Shown: one piece after another, positions 6,730 through 12,976 of the stretch | Layout: each line of letters begins with the position of its first letter | How positions within the stretch are numbered: the first letter of the stretch is position 1 | Source of the DNA: a virus | Virus record (IMG/VR): IMGVR_UViG_3300048927_000805 | Coordinates: 1 to 36,259 of that record | Strand: one strand, 5' to 3' | DNA: 36,259 nucleotides | The notes under the pieces: generated by a model | Databases searched by the model: none | Told to the model about the DNA's origin: nothing | Seen by the model: the letters and a program-made list of their open reading frames with translations, nothing else | Translations under genes and position numbers: made by a program

Positions 6730-6855
6730 GCGCGCGCCCTTCCGAAGCGCAGGTCGAGCGCCAGCGCGGCGCCGAGCAGCAGCGCGACGGGCCAGCCCTG
6801 CGGGGTGAAAGGCGGCGCCGAGCGCCAAGCCGAGGGTGAGCATGCGAGCGGTCAC
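6726..6855 (-). pseudogene. Small membrane-protein gene with a 1-base frame break
   Basis: Both ends are marked by typical coupling: GTG 6855 overlaps the upstream stop (GTGA), and a TGA at 6726-6728 overlaps the downstream ATG. The interval is 130 bases, one too many for a single frame. The first frame gives MTARMLTLGLALGAAF; the frame ending at 6726 gives TPQGWPVALLLGAALALDLR before its tail. Removing one T in the TTT at about 6808-6810 would join them into a smooth 42-residue hydrophobic protein. Possibilities: an inactivating insertion, a sequencing error, or a +1 frameshift. Confidence 0.5.
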
Positions 6856-7160
6856 AGCGCGGGCTCCAGCACCGGCAGCTTGCGCAGCTGCTCGCGGAAC
6901 TCGTCCGTCACCTCGTCGTCGATCTTGCGGAAGCGGAGAGCACCAACACTTCCACCATCCGGGTGGTGTGGCCCCGTATGGTCGAAATCGCAGAGCGTCA
7001 CATTCCAGGGATCTTCAGGCCACCAGAAAGAGACATCTATGACCTCCGCGATGCGGTAATGGCGACCGAGCCGCAGACCGAGGTCGTCACCGCAGCCGCA
7101 GCCGCACGCGCTATCGTCCACGCACACAACGACGTCGCCCGGATCGAATGGAGCCCTCAT
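6852..7160 (-). CDS. Hypothetical phage protein, small beta-type domain
   Basis: A 102-residue protein beginning MRAPFDPGDVVVCVDDS, with a CGCGCGDD cluster, a strand-rich core (HYRIAEVIDVSFWWPED) and a C-terminal helix (DDEVTDEFREQLRKL). The opening resembles SH3/KOW-like small beta barrels, but this is a tentative reading. ATG 7160 overlaps the upstream stop (ATGA). The long open frame before it is Arg/Pro-rich shadow sequence of the two preceding genes. Confidence 0.7.
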   Translation of the reverse strand: MRAPFDPGDVVVCVDDSACGCGCGDDLGLRLGRHYRIAEVIDVSFWWPEDPWNVTLCDFDHTGPHHPDGGSVGALRFRKIDDEVTDEFREQLRKLPVLEPAL

Positions 7161-7543
7161 GCCGCCACCTGCTCGAGCAAGTGCCGGTTCGGCCGGCTGG
7201 GCATCTTCACCCACCCGTTCTTCAGCACGATCTTCACGTCGCCGCTGGGCGCGATGACGCGAAGGCGGCCGTCGGCGGTGACCGACATCACCGGGCAGTC
7301 GAACTGAAACACCGGCGGCGCGGCGCCGCGGGCCCAGTACATCTCCCGCGTCGTCGCCTCGCGGAACACGGTGACGAAGACTGCGTGCGTCTGGGGGTCG
7401 ATGTCGTTGCGCTTCATCGCGCTGACCTGGGCGCGGGTGAACCGATCGCCCTGCGCGTCGAGCCAGCCCACCCAGGGGCTCTGGTTCGACGGCGTGATGA
7501 CGAGCTGCGCCGGCTGGCGCGGGAATGCGGGGCGCTCGGTCAT
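7157..7543 (-). CDS. Hypothetical phage protein
   Basis: A 128-residue protein with alternating strands and short helices (THAVFVTVFREATTREMYW, DGRLRVIAPSGDVKIVLK). Not assignable to a family. ATG 7543 overlaps the upstream stop and the gene's own stop overlaps the next ATG, both as ATGA. Second gene of the leftward operon. Confidence 0.7.
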   Translation of the reverse strand: MTERPAFPRQPAQLVITPSNQSPWVGWLDAQGDRFTRAQVSAMKRNDIDPQTHAVFVTVFREATTREMYWARGAAPPVFQFDCPVMSVTADGRLRVIAPSGDVKIVLKNGWVKMPSRPNRHLLEQVAA

Positions 7544-7977
7544 TCTGCCAGCCTCCCGACGCCGAACTGGTGGCAGGCTGCCTCGACGGCGGCGCGGTGG
7601 TCAGCAGCGGCCTGCGCGGCCTCTGCCGCAGCCAGCGCGGCGGCCTTGGCCGTCTCTTCCTGCGCCATCGCCTCGGCATAGCGGGTCATCAGCGTGCGGC
7701 GGGTGTCGCCTGCCGGTGCCTTGCGGCCGCGGCGCGCGCGGGTGTCGAGGACGGCGTTGAGTATCTCGGTCAGCGCCGGGCCCGTCGTGCCGATGCGCTC
7801 GGCGCGCAGGGCGATCATCGAGGTCAGGTCGCGGATGTTGACCGTGATGGCGCGGCGATAGCCGTCATTCTGCTCGTTGAGCAGCCGCGCGCCTTCGCGG
7901 CGCAGCTTGTCCGCCATCGGCAGCAGGTCGGCGATCGCCTGCTGCAGATCGGGGTCGTTGAGGTCGGCGTGTTCCAC
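7540..7977 (-). CDS. First gene of leftward operon, helical hypothetical protein
   Basis: A 145-residue helical protein (LQQAIADLLPMADKLRREGA; Ala-rich C-terminal helix ending GVGRLAE) of unknown function. I chose GTG 7977, which has GGAG eight bases upstream and leaves about 35 bases of leader after the predicted promoter. ATG 8016 is in frame but sits only two bases after the predicted -10 box and has no RBS. It is probably the first product made when the repressor leaves the operators at 8025-8070. Confidence 0.7.
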   Translation of the reverse strand: MEHADLNDPDLQQAIADLLPMADKLRREGARLLNEQNDGYRRAITVNIRDLTSMIALRAERIGTTGPALTEILNAVLDTRARRGRKAPAGDTRRTLMTRYAEAMAQEETAKAAALAAAEAAQAAADHRAAVEAACHQFGVGRLAE

Positions 7978-8018
7978 CGGAGCGTCTCCGTCGCCGCGGC
8001 GTGCGGCTGATGGCATCG

Positions 8019-8047
8019 CTTATCGTTGGGAATTTATGACACGTCAA
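8019..8047 (-). promoter_or_regulatory. Predicted leftward early promoter
   Basis: On the minus strand TTGACG (8042-8047) and GATAAG (8019-8024) are separated by 17 bases. A full 15-base operator copy (8025-8039) lies within that spacer, so repressor binding would block polymerase. The predicted start site (about 8012) drives the leftward operon that ends in xis and int. Confidence 0.55.
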
Positions 8048-8070
8048 GCGTAAAATCATAAATTCCCAAC
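8025..8070. promoter_or_regulatory. Operator pair O1 (inverted 15-base repeats)
   Basis: A perfect inverted repeat: GTTGGGAATTTATGA at 8025-8039 and its exact complement at 8056-8070, separated by 16 bases. The same 15-mer occurs at 10057-10071 and, with two changes, at 10027-10041 beside the repressor gene. Shared sequence at both ends of the immunity region is the signature of repressor operators. Confidence 0.75.
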
Positions 8071-8084
8071 ACGCTCCGGTGGCG

Positions 8085-8879
8085 CTATGCCGCTTGGAGC
8101 TGCATCCTCCGTCCTACCGCTTCGACCATGCTGCGCTCGTCGCCTCGGAAGACAGCCATGGGCAGATCTCGATTCACTGCTCGCGACCACTTCCTGCGGC
8201 TGATTTGACGCATTTCCGGTTCTTCGAGCACGGCTATCATTGCTACAGTAGGATCAGGATGGTCCATCAGCTCCCTCCACGCGAGAAGAGCTTCGCTCAA
8301 TTTCTCGTTCGTGTTGACTAGATACAATCCAGCAGTCTTTGCCGCGGGAGCATGCGGCTTCACGACTATGTCGGCCGGGAACTCCGCAAGAGCCAAGCTG
8401 GGAGCGGCGCCTTCAAGGATTTCGACTTGGTCGCCGTACTTAAGCCTTACGGCTGCGATCACGTCATCCCGGAAGGCAGATTTGACCCGCTCCTTAGTGA
8501 TCAACGCTAAATCACGCACCCTTAGGAGCGATGCGAGAAAGCTCATCGCCCGTTCGGGCAACCGCTCAGCGGGGAACGTTTCCGTTCTCATCTCATAGGT
8601 GTCGCGGTCCCAGTAGGCGCCGGCCTCAGCCAGGATCGCGTCCAACATGGTTGCACGACTGCCCGCGTCTATCCGAATATCGTTCGCGATGAGAGTTGAA
8701 AGGTAGTCACCATCGTCTTCGATGCGCAGTCCGTCGTCCTCAGGAGATATGTAGAACGTCAGTTTATCACCCGCTCCATCATTGAAGACTGTACTTACAG
8801 CGTAACCGTCGCCGACTGGATGAACTTCCAAAGATCGACAAAAAGCCCCGCACAGCTGATCCTGAAGGTTCTCGATCAT
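8085..8879 (-). CDS. DUF1828/DUF1829-type protein in the immunity region
   Basis: A 264-residue protein of unknown biochemical function. Residues about 22-68 fit the DUF1828 pattern (GDGYAVSTVFNDGAGDKLTF, then DDGLRIEDDGDYLSTL), a compact beta domain, and the rest (residues 130-260) fits the associated DUF1829 region; the assignment is from memory of the family pattern. Base composition is about 50-55% GC, well below its neighbours, which marks it as a transferred accessory gene. It forms a pair with the gene at 8876-9313 through an ATGA overlap and lies between repressor and leftward promoter. Possible roles are superinfection exclusion, anti-phage defence, toxin-antitoxin or repressor modulation; none is shown. 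Confidence 0.7.
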   Translation of the reverse strand: MIENLQDQLCGAFCRSLEVHPVGDGYAVSTVFNDGAGDKLTFYISPEDDGLRIEDDGDYLSTLIANDIRIDAGSRATMLDAILAEAGAYWDRDTYEMRTETFPAERLPERAMSFLASLLRVRDLALITKERVKSAFRDDVIAAVRLKYGDQVEILEGAAPSLALAEFPADIVVKPHAPAAKTAGLYLVNTNEKLSEALLAWRELMDHPDPTVAMIAVLEEPEMRQISRRKWSRAVNRDLPMAVFRGDERSMVEAVGRRMQLQAA

Positions 8880-9313
8880 ATCAGGCCAAGCTGGGTTTGA
8901 ACGCCTGAGATCCTAAACATCTTAACAGCAGCATCCCAAAAAGCATCGCGTGTAGTGTGTATTCTACGGTGCTTTGCACCTGTCGGCGGCATCCGTTGTC
9001 CGCGGCTCATCCCTTCGGCACCTGGCTCAAGGACGCCGGTTAGACAGTCTGAGTGAATGTGGAAGCCGGGATGGCTACCATGAAACTCGTACCGCGCGAC
9101 CACAGCTGCACCCCCGGGGCCGCCCGCGAGCATGATTGCTTTGTAGTTCTGCCGACGCACATTGACCATCGCAACTACCCAGAAATCTCGGTTCTCAGCT
9201 TGCGCCCTGACCGATCGCCAAACCCAATCTGGCCCATGAGGTTTGCTCTTCGCCAAGATCGGGCAGTGCCTTGGTTGAAGGTCGCCTACCTTCCACCCGG
9301 TGTCGGACGTCAT
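8876..9313 (-). CDS. His-rich hypothetical partner of the DUF1828-type protein
   Basis: A 145-residue protein with no recognised family. The central segment RYEFHGSHPGFHIHSDC packs four His and a Cys into 13 residues and could bind a metal; N-terminal residues include VWRSVRAQAENRDFWVVAMV and a Gly-rich loop (AGGPGGAAVVA). ATG 9313 follows a GAAG stretch; an in-frame GTG at 9352 is the alternative. It shares an ATGA overlap with the DUF1828-type gene and the same lower GC, so the two form one cassette. They are likely to act together, but how is unknown. Confidence 0.6.
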   Translation of the reverse strand: MTSDTGWKVGDLQPRHCPILAKSKPHGPDWVWRSVRAQAENRDFWVVAMVNVRRQNYKAIMLAGGPGGAAVVARYEFHGSHPGFHIHSDCLTGVLEPGAEGMSRGQRMPPTGAKHRRIHTTRDAFWDAAVKMFRISGVQTQLGLI

Positions 9314-9503
9314 TTGTTTCTTCAGGCTGGCGGTACCGCGGTAGCTCGTCACCGGCTGTACATCCGTTTTGAAGGAATTTTCCTAGACATGCAATCCAGA
9401 ACGGAACAGAATGAGAACATGGCTGAGCGAGTCGAGTTGTTGGATGGCCCGGGTTGTTCCGATGGGTGCTTCCCATGCATCCGAAAGTGCGCCGTCGCCA
9501 AAG
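9314..9503. other. Intergenic region between repressor and two-gene cassette
   Basis: About 190 bases without a convincing gene. Open frames cross it on both strands but give low-complexity or family-less translations. It probably holds the 3' end of the repressor transcript and the promoter of the two-gene cassette; a small palindrome (AGGAAAATTCCT, near 9377-9388) is the only structure I can point to. Confidence 0.35.
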
Positions 9504-9989
9504 TCATATCCTCTTGGTGGCAGCGCGAGGAAGAACGCCTTCTTCGGGAGCGTCCAAAGCTTGCTGATCCTCAGCGTCGGGAGTGGCTTGCAAGCCTGAG
9601 GGAAGCGCAAGGACACCTGCAACGACTTCAGCAAGATATCGCGCCCGATCGGCGGCCTTCGACGGTAATGACGGCAGCGCGTCGGCAATCGCCTGCTCTA
9701 CGGCTCGTCGGCTCGGCGCACGCGCAAGTGCACCATCAGCCTCAGGCAAAAAGAACTCAGCTAGGCTGACACGGACCACCCGGAGCACCTGGCGCAATTG
9801 GTCGACACTGGGGTCGCTTGGCGGCTTCGTCGGCGTGCCGCGTAGGTTCGAGAAAAAGGACGGGCTAACACCGGCTTTCTGTGTCCATTGGCGCTCGCTC
9901 AAGTCCGAAGGCTTCACGTCTTCCAAGCGCTCGGCGATCGTCAGCGCTGAACGCTGCGCGCTCTCTTTTTTGTCCGGTCTAGAGGCCAT
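9504..9989 (-). CDS. CI-like phage repressor without S24 protease domain
   Basis: A 161-residue protein with an XRE-type helix-turn-helix at residues 30-52 (SERQWTQKAGVSPSFFSNLR), followed by a helical region with VSLAEFFLPEADG, typical of sphingomonad phage and host XRE regulators. The C-terminal 75 residues are Ala-rich and contain no S24/LexA-type Ser-Lys protease, so RecA-driven self-cleavage is not expected. Start choice: ATG 9989 lies about 15 bases after the predicted transcription start of a promoter with TTGGGA (10035-10040) and TATAAG (10011-10016); in-frame ATGs at 10025 and 10043 lie within that promoter. The promoter overlaps an operator copy, which suggests autoregulation. Confidence 0.8.
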   Translation of the reverse strand: MASRPDKKESAQRSALTIAERLEDVKPSDLSERQWTQKAGVSPSFFSNLRGTPTKPPSDPSVDQLRQVLRVVRVSLAEFFLPEADGALARAPSRRAVEQAIADALPSLPSKAADRARYLAEVVAGVLALPSGLQATPDAEDQQALDAPEEGVLPRAATKRI

Positions 9990-9992
9990 GTA

Positions 9993-10003
9993 GGGAATAT
10001 CCC
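9993..10003. promoter_or_regulatory. Near-palindrome resembling the operator core
   Basis: GGGAATATCCC, sharing GGGAAT with the 15-base operator, lies between the predicted transcription start and the ATG of the repressor. It could be a weak autoregulatory site. Only one copy exists, and the resemblance is short. Confidence 0.25.
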
Positions 10004-10010
10004 ACAGCCG

Positions 10011-10040
10011 CTTATAGCGGGCCATTTCATTTATTCCCAA
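10011..10040 (-). promoter_or_regulatory. Predicted repressor promoter
   Basis: On the minus strand TTGGGA (10035-10040) and TATAAG (10011-10016) with an 18-base spacer. The -35 box is part of the left arm of operator O2, and the predicted start is near 10004, giving a short leader before ATG 9989. Confidence 0.5.
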
Positions 10041-10071
10041 CATCAGCGCTTGAAGTGTTGGGAATTTATGA
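10027..10071. promoter_or_regulatory. Operator pair O2 (diverging 15-base repeats)
   Basis: Left arm 10027-10041 (TCATTTATTCCCAAC, two mismatches to the O1 arm) and right arm 10057-10071 (GTTGGGAATTTATGA, identical to O1), separated by 15 bases. The arms point away from each other, opposite to O1. They lie between the divergent repressor and cro-like genes. The right arm fills the spacer downstream of a TTGAAG box (10050-10055), the possible -35 of the rightward promoter, whose -10 is poor. Confidence 0.7.
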
Positions 10072-10094
10072 TACTGCTCGGGTGTATGGAGATC

Positions 10095-10298
10095 ATGACT
10101 GACGCTGAGCTGCTCGCCGCTGTCGAGGACTTCCTCACGCGGTCGGGAATGGCCCCCACCCGCTTCGGGCGCGAGGTGATGTCTGATGGTGCGCTCGTGC
10201 AGCACATGCGTGCGGGCAGATCGCTCTCGCTCACAAACGCGAACAAGGTGCTCGCATTCATCCGCCAGCAGGACGCTGCTCGCAAGGCCGCAGCTTGA
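10095..10298 (+). CDS. Cro-like small DNA-binding protein
   Basis: A 67-residue protein with the pattern FLTRSGMAPTRFGREVMSDG, then LVQHMRAGRSLSLTNANKVL, seen in short alphaproteobacterial phage HTH proteins. Helix-turn-helix about residues 15-45; C-terminal basic tail. It is the first gene to the right of operator O2, divergent from the repressor, the place of Cro in lambdoid phages. ATG 10095 is preceded closely by GGAG; ATG 10086 (three codons earlier) is the alternative and would lie near the predicted transcript start. Confidence 0.7.
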   Translation: MTDAELLAAVEDFLTRSGMAPTRFGREVMSDGALVQHMRAGRSLSLTNANKVLAFIRQQDAARKAAA

Positions 10299-10579
10299 TG
10301 CGCCGCCTGCCCGCCTCCCTGCGCACACCGCGCTACCCCATTGTTGCCGGCGGCATCCCCCCCTGCCCCGTTGCCGGCAGCAAGGGCGCCCAGCCCCTCC
10401 CCCCAGGCTGGGCGCCCACCACTGATACCCGCCCCGAGCCTGTAACAGCGGACAACGCCAGCCGCTGCGAAGCCGATCCTGCGCACCACTCCCTGTGCGT
10501 TAACGCCGTCGGACAAGCGGGTCTGCGTACAACGGCCAAGGTTCGGAATGGCGCCACCACCACCCGAGAGGAACGCTGA
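10298..10579 (+). CDS. Doubtful ORF downstream of cro-like gene
   Basis: A 93-codon frame that overlaps the cro-like stop as TGATG. The translation is Pro/Thr/Arg-rich with no recognisable fold, and it spans a 12-bp perfect hairpin (10384-10417). It may instead be an untranslated leader containing a terminator-like structure, comparable in position to tR1 of lambda. The coupled start is the only argument for a gene. Confidence 0.3.
   Translation: MRRLPASLRTPRYPIVAGGIPPCPVAGSKGAQPLPPGWAPTTDTRPEPVTADNASRCEADPAHHSLCVNAVGQAGLRTTAKVRNGATTTREER
10384..10417 (+). terminator. Strong hairpin downstream of cro-like gene
   Basis: GGGCGCCCAGCC (10384-10395) pairs perfectly with GGCTGGGCGCCC (10406-10417) around a 10-base C-rich loop. 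There is no U-tract after it (ACCACTG), so intrinsic termination is doubtful. Rho-dependent termination, pausing or RNA stability control are alternatives. Confidence 0.45.
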
Positions 10580-10738
10580 ATGGACCCGCAAGGCCTGTGC
10601 CTCGCCGTGCCGCTGCTCTGCGCGGCCTTCTACCTGTTCGCCACCGCGACGCTGCCCCTCGCTCACCAGCTGGTGCTGGCCGGCGCGGTCGGCGCGCTTC
10701 GGGTGGTTGGTCTCCGTAATCATACGAAGGGGCTATAA
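10580..10738 (+). CDS. Small membrane protein
   Basis: A 52-residue protein with two hydrophobic segments (LCLAVPLLCAAFYLFATATL and HQLVLAGAVGALRVVGL), probably inserted in the inner membrane. The start ATG 10580 has GAGAGGAA upstream, a very good ribosome binding site, and the TAA stop overlaps the next ATG by one base (TAATG). Function unknown. Confidence 0.6.
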   Translation: MDPQGLCLAVPLLCAAFYLFATATLPLAHQLVLAGAVGALRVVGLRNHTKGL

Positions 10739-11196
10739 TGGTGCAGCGCCGCGAAAACACGCGCCGCGAGTGCGAGATCTCGCTCGCCGTCGACATGGCG
10801 CAGATGCACATGTTCGACATCGCATACCGCAAGCATGGGTTCAGCCGGAAGATCCTGGCCAGCCATATGGAAGTGTCGGTTTCGACCGTGCGCAGCTGGG
10901 AAGAAGGCGCATCGATGCCGGTGCATGCCTTCGTCAAGCTGGCGCGGGTGCCGAAGTTCCCGAACGAGCTGCTGTCGCTGATGCTCGAGCCCGCCGACCG
11001 CGTCGTTGCCGATGCTGAGGAGGACGAGAGCGATCTCGACGACCTCGCACTGTCGGCACTGGACGTGCTGGTTCAGTACGTCGCCGCGCGCCACCCAGAC
11101 AGCCCCTCTGGCATCAAGATCGACCACACGGAGCGCGGCGCCATCAAGGACGCGGCGAAAGCGATCGCCGGTCGCGCGAAGAAGGTGGCGTCGTGA
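10738..11196 (+). CDS. XRE-like HTH regulator
   Basis: A 152-residue protein with a probable helix-turn-helix at residues 28-66: YRKHGFSRKILASHMEVSVS, then STVRSWEEGASMPV. The C-terminal half is acidic then helical (DDLALSALDVLVQYVAARHP), plausibly for oligomerisation. Position after the cro-like gene resembles that of CII-type activators, but the assignment to CII function is only positional. ATG 10738 overlaps the upstream TAA; its stop overlaps the next GTG (GTGA). Confidence 0.75.
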   Translation: MVQRRENTRRECEISLAVDMAQMHMFDIAYRKHGFSRKILASHMEVSVSTVRSWEEGASMPVHAFVKLARVPKFPNELLSLMLEPADRVVADAEEDESDLDDLALSALDVLVQYVAARHPDSPSGIKIDHTERGAIKDAAKAIAGRAKKVAS

Positions 11197-11306
11197 AGCC
11201 GCAGCCTATCCCCGCATCGGCGCTGCGCCCCCGCGCGCTCACCGGCATCTATCCCTTCCGCGATCACCGCACGGTCGCCGAGCAGCAGGCGGAGAAGGCA
11301 GCATGA
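11193..11306 (+). CDS. 37-residue hypothetical protein
   Basis: A short gene supported by coupling at both ends: GTG 11193 overlaps the upstream stop as GTGA, and its TGA overlaps the ATG at 11303. The peptide carries RALTGIYPFRDHRTVAEQQA and is otherwise featureless. Possibly translated mainly to couple its neighbours. Confidence 0.5.
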   Translation: MKPQPIPASALRPRALTGIYPFRDHRTVAEQQAEKAA

Positions 11307-11953
11307 GGAACTTCGGCCGCACGAGTCCCGTGCCCCTGCGCCACCGGCAGATCGACCGGCTCAGCCTGCGCGACTGGATCCGCGATCAGATCGAAGCCGG
11401 TCAGCCCACGCCGACCGATGCCGAGATCATGGAGCGCTTCGGCTTCGAGCACCCGGAGCAGGCGCGCACTCTGCTGGCCGACCTGAGCGACCAGGGGCTG
11501 ATCACCATCTTCGGCACGGGCGCCGACCGCGAGATTCTGCTCGGCCGCGTGCGCCCGTCCCAGCGCGCCGCGGCCCCGCGGCCGGTGCCGAGCGTGGTGC
11601 GCCCCGAGACGAAGCCGACCAGCGCCAAGGCCGGTGCCGAGCGCCTGGCCAGCATCCTCGCTGGCGTCGCGCCGAAGAAGGAAGCCGCGCCTGCTGCCGC
11701 GAAGGCGGTGCCTGCACCGGCCAAGCCGGGCGCCGTCGAGAAGCCGAAGTCAGCTGCGAAACCGCAGCCCGCGCTACCCGCTGCGACGCCTTCCGCCGAC
11801 CAGCCCGCGCGCAAGCCCAAGCTGCGCGCCGACATGACCGCGGCGGCGATCCGCAACGGCATCCCCATCGACACCTTCATCGGCATGCTGCTCGAGCGCG
11901 GCTTCAAATCGTTCAGCTTCGATGAGCGGACCCAGAAGGAACTGCTTGCATGA
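11303..11953 (+). CDS. Winged-helix protein with Ala/Pro linker
   Basis: A 216-residue protein. Residues about 20-80 look like a winged helix (LSLRDWIRDQIEAGQ, then DAEIMERFGFEHPEQARTLL and a wing FGTGADREILLG), of the type found in LexA N-termini and GntR-like regulators. Residues 90-170 are an Ala/Pro/Lys-rich flexible linker, and the last 40 form a small helical end (MTAAAIRNGIPIDTFIGMLL). ATG 11303 overlaps the upstream stop (ATGA). A transcriptional or replication-control role is inferred from the fold. Confidence 0.7.
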   Translation: MRNFGRTSPVPLRHRQIDRLSLRDWIRDQIEAGQPTPTDAEIMERFGFEHPEQARTLLADLSDQGLITIFGTGADREILLGRVRPSQRAAAPRPVPSVVRPETKPTSAKAGAERLASILAGVAPKKEAAPAAAKAVPAPAKPGAVEKPKSAAKPQPALPAATPSADQPARKPKLRADMTAAAIRNGIPIDTFIGMLLERGFKSFSFDERTQKELLA

Positions 11954-12537
11954 GCAGCTGCGCCTGTGGAGCCACGATCTCGCCGAAGAGCCGTACCGGC
12001 CGGTGCATGAAGTGCGGGTGCGCGGCGCGGAAGAAGGCCGTGCTGACCCCCGAGCAGCGCGCCGCCAAATCCGAGCTCGCCCGACGGCTGAACTCCGACC
12101 CCGAGATCGCGGCGCGCCGTGAAGAGGGCCGCGCCCGCTATTACGACACGCCCGGCGTGCGGGAAGCATGCGGCGCCCGGCTCGCCAACTATAACCGCAA
12201 CATGCCGCCGGAGCACCGCGAGATGCGGCGGCAGCATGGCCTGCGGATCGCGCGCGAGGTGCTCGCCCGCCCGGACGTGCTCGCCCGGTCCAACAGCCCG
12301 GAGGCGAAGCGCAAGGCCTGCGCCGGCCGCACAGCGACGGTGCTCGCCTGGTGCCCGCCGGAGCTGCGCGACGAATATCGCCACCTGTGCGCCAGCCTAC
12401 GCCTGAGCGCGGCCGAAGCGCGGGAGATCATCGAGGAGAAGATCCCCGGCACCGCGGCGCACGCCCGCCGCGAGGTGGCGAACAACATCCTGAAGCAGAA
12501 GCTGCGCCACGAGCGCCAGCAGATGGAGGCGTACTGA
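11950..12537 (+). CDS. Zinc-ribbon-containing hypothetical protein
   Basis: A 195-residue basic protein. The N-terminus holds five Cys in CACG...CMKCGC (residues 4-24), a probable zinc site. The middle is rich in Arg/Ala with NUMOD3-like spacing (SDPEIAARREEGRARYY), and the C-terminal third is a helical unit (WCPPELRDEYRHLCASLRLS, then EAREIIEEKI). Function unknown; DNA-binding is likely from charge and the zinc motif. Overlaps both neighbours (ATGA, and TGATG at 12537). Confidence 0.7.
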   Translation: MSSCACGATISPKSRTGRCMKCGCAARKKAVLTPEQRAAKSELARRLNSDPEIAARREEGRARYYDTPGVREACGARLANYNRNMPPEHREMRRQHGLRIAREVLARPDVLARSNSPEAKRKACAGRTATVLAWCPPELRDEYRHLCASLRLSAAEAREIIEEKIPGTAAHARREVANNILKQKLRHERQQMEAY

Positions 12538-12788
12538 TGGGCGACATTATCGCGCTTGCTTGGGTTGCTGGGATGGGCGGCTGGGTCGGCTACCATCTCG
12601 CCGAACGTCGCCATCGCGACGACCTTCCCCAGTGGAAGGCCGCGCTGGGCAATGTCCTCGTCCGCCAGTTCGCCGAGATCCGCAAATACGAGAAGTTCGC
12701 CGGAACGTCGCCGTGTTGCCAGATCACCGTGCAGGACGATGATGAGGCGTTCAAGCTGACGCTCGAGCGGGTCGAGGTGGAGGCATGA
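12537..12788 (+). CDS. Small membrane-anchored hypothetical protein
   Basis: An 83-residue protein with one N-terminal hydrophobic segment (IIALAWVAGMGGWVGYHLA) followed by a soluble tail. ATG 12537 overlaps the upstream stop by one base (TGATG), and upstream in-frame sequence is shadow of the preceding gene. Its stop overlaps the next ATG (ATGA). Unknown function. Confidence 0.65.
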   Translation: MGDIIALAWVAGMGGWVGYHLAERRHRDDLPQWKAALGNVLVRQFAEIRKYEKFAGTSPCCQITVQDDDEAFKLTLERVEVEA

Positions 12789-12976
12789 TCGGCCGCCTGC
12801 TCCGCGTGCTCGCCTGGCGCCGCCGCTGCCACCGGCTCGACGCCGCCCTCGCCGATCGCCGCGCCACCCGCGCCGCCTACCGGCAGGCCCAGCTGACCAC
12901 GCGTGCCGAACGCGAGGCCGAGCGCCTGCGCAAGTGCCGTGAGGCGCTGTCGGCAGCCATGGCCCCGCGCCCGTGA
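12785..12976 (+). CDS. Small basic helical protein
   Basis: A 63-residue Arg-rich protein ([20 protein letters not shown], later [15 protein letters not shown]), probably one long amphipathic helix. It is coupled by ATGA to the gene before and GTGA to the gene after, which is the principal evidence. Function unknown. Confidence 0.6.
   Translation: MIGRLLRVLAWRRRCHRLDAALADRRATRAAYRQAQLTTRAEREAERLRKCREALSAAMAPRP

Noticed and set aside
8072-8101. Imperfect hairpin at the 3' end of the DUF1828-type gene as terminator
   Set aside because: Several mismatches and no U-tract on the minus strand.
9383-9688. Minus-strand 101-codon frame overlapping the 3' end of the repressor
   Set aside because: Overlaps about 185 bases of the HTH repressor in another frame, no coupling or start signal.
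9053-9769. Plus-strand open frame of 238 codons opposite the cassette and repressor
   Set aside because: No RBS, no family; overlaps the repressor and its partner genes, which have clear domain or coupling support.
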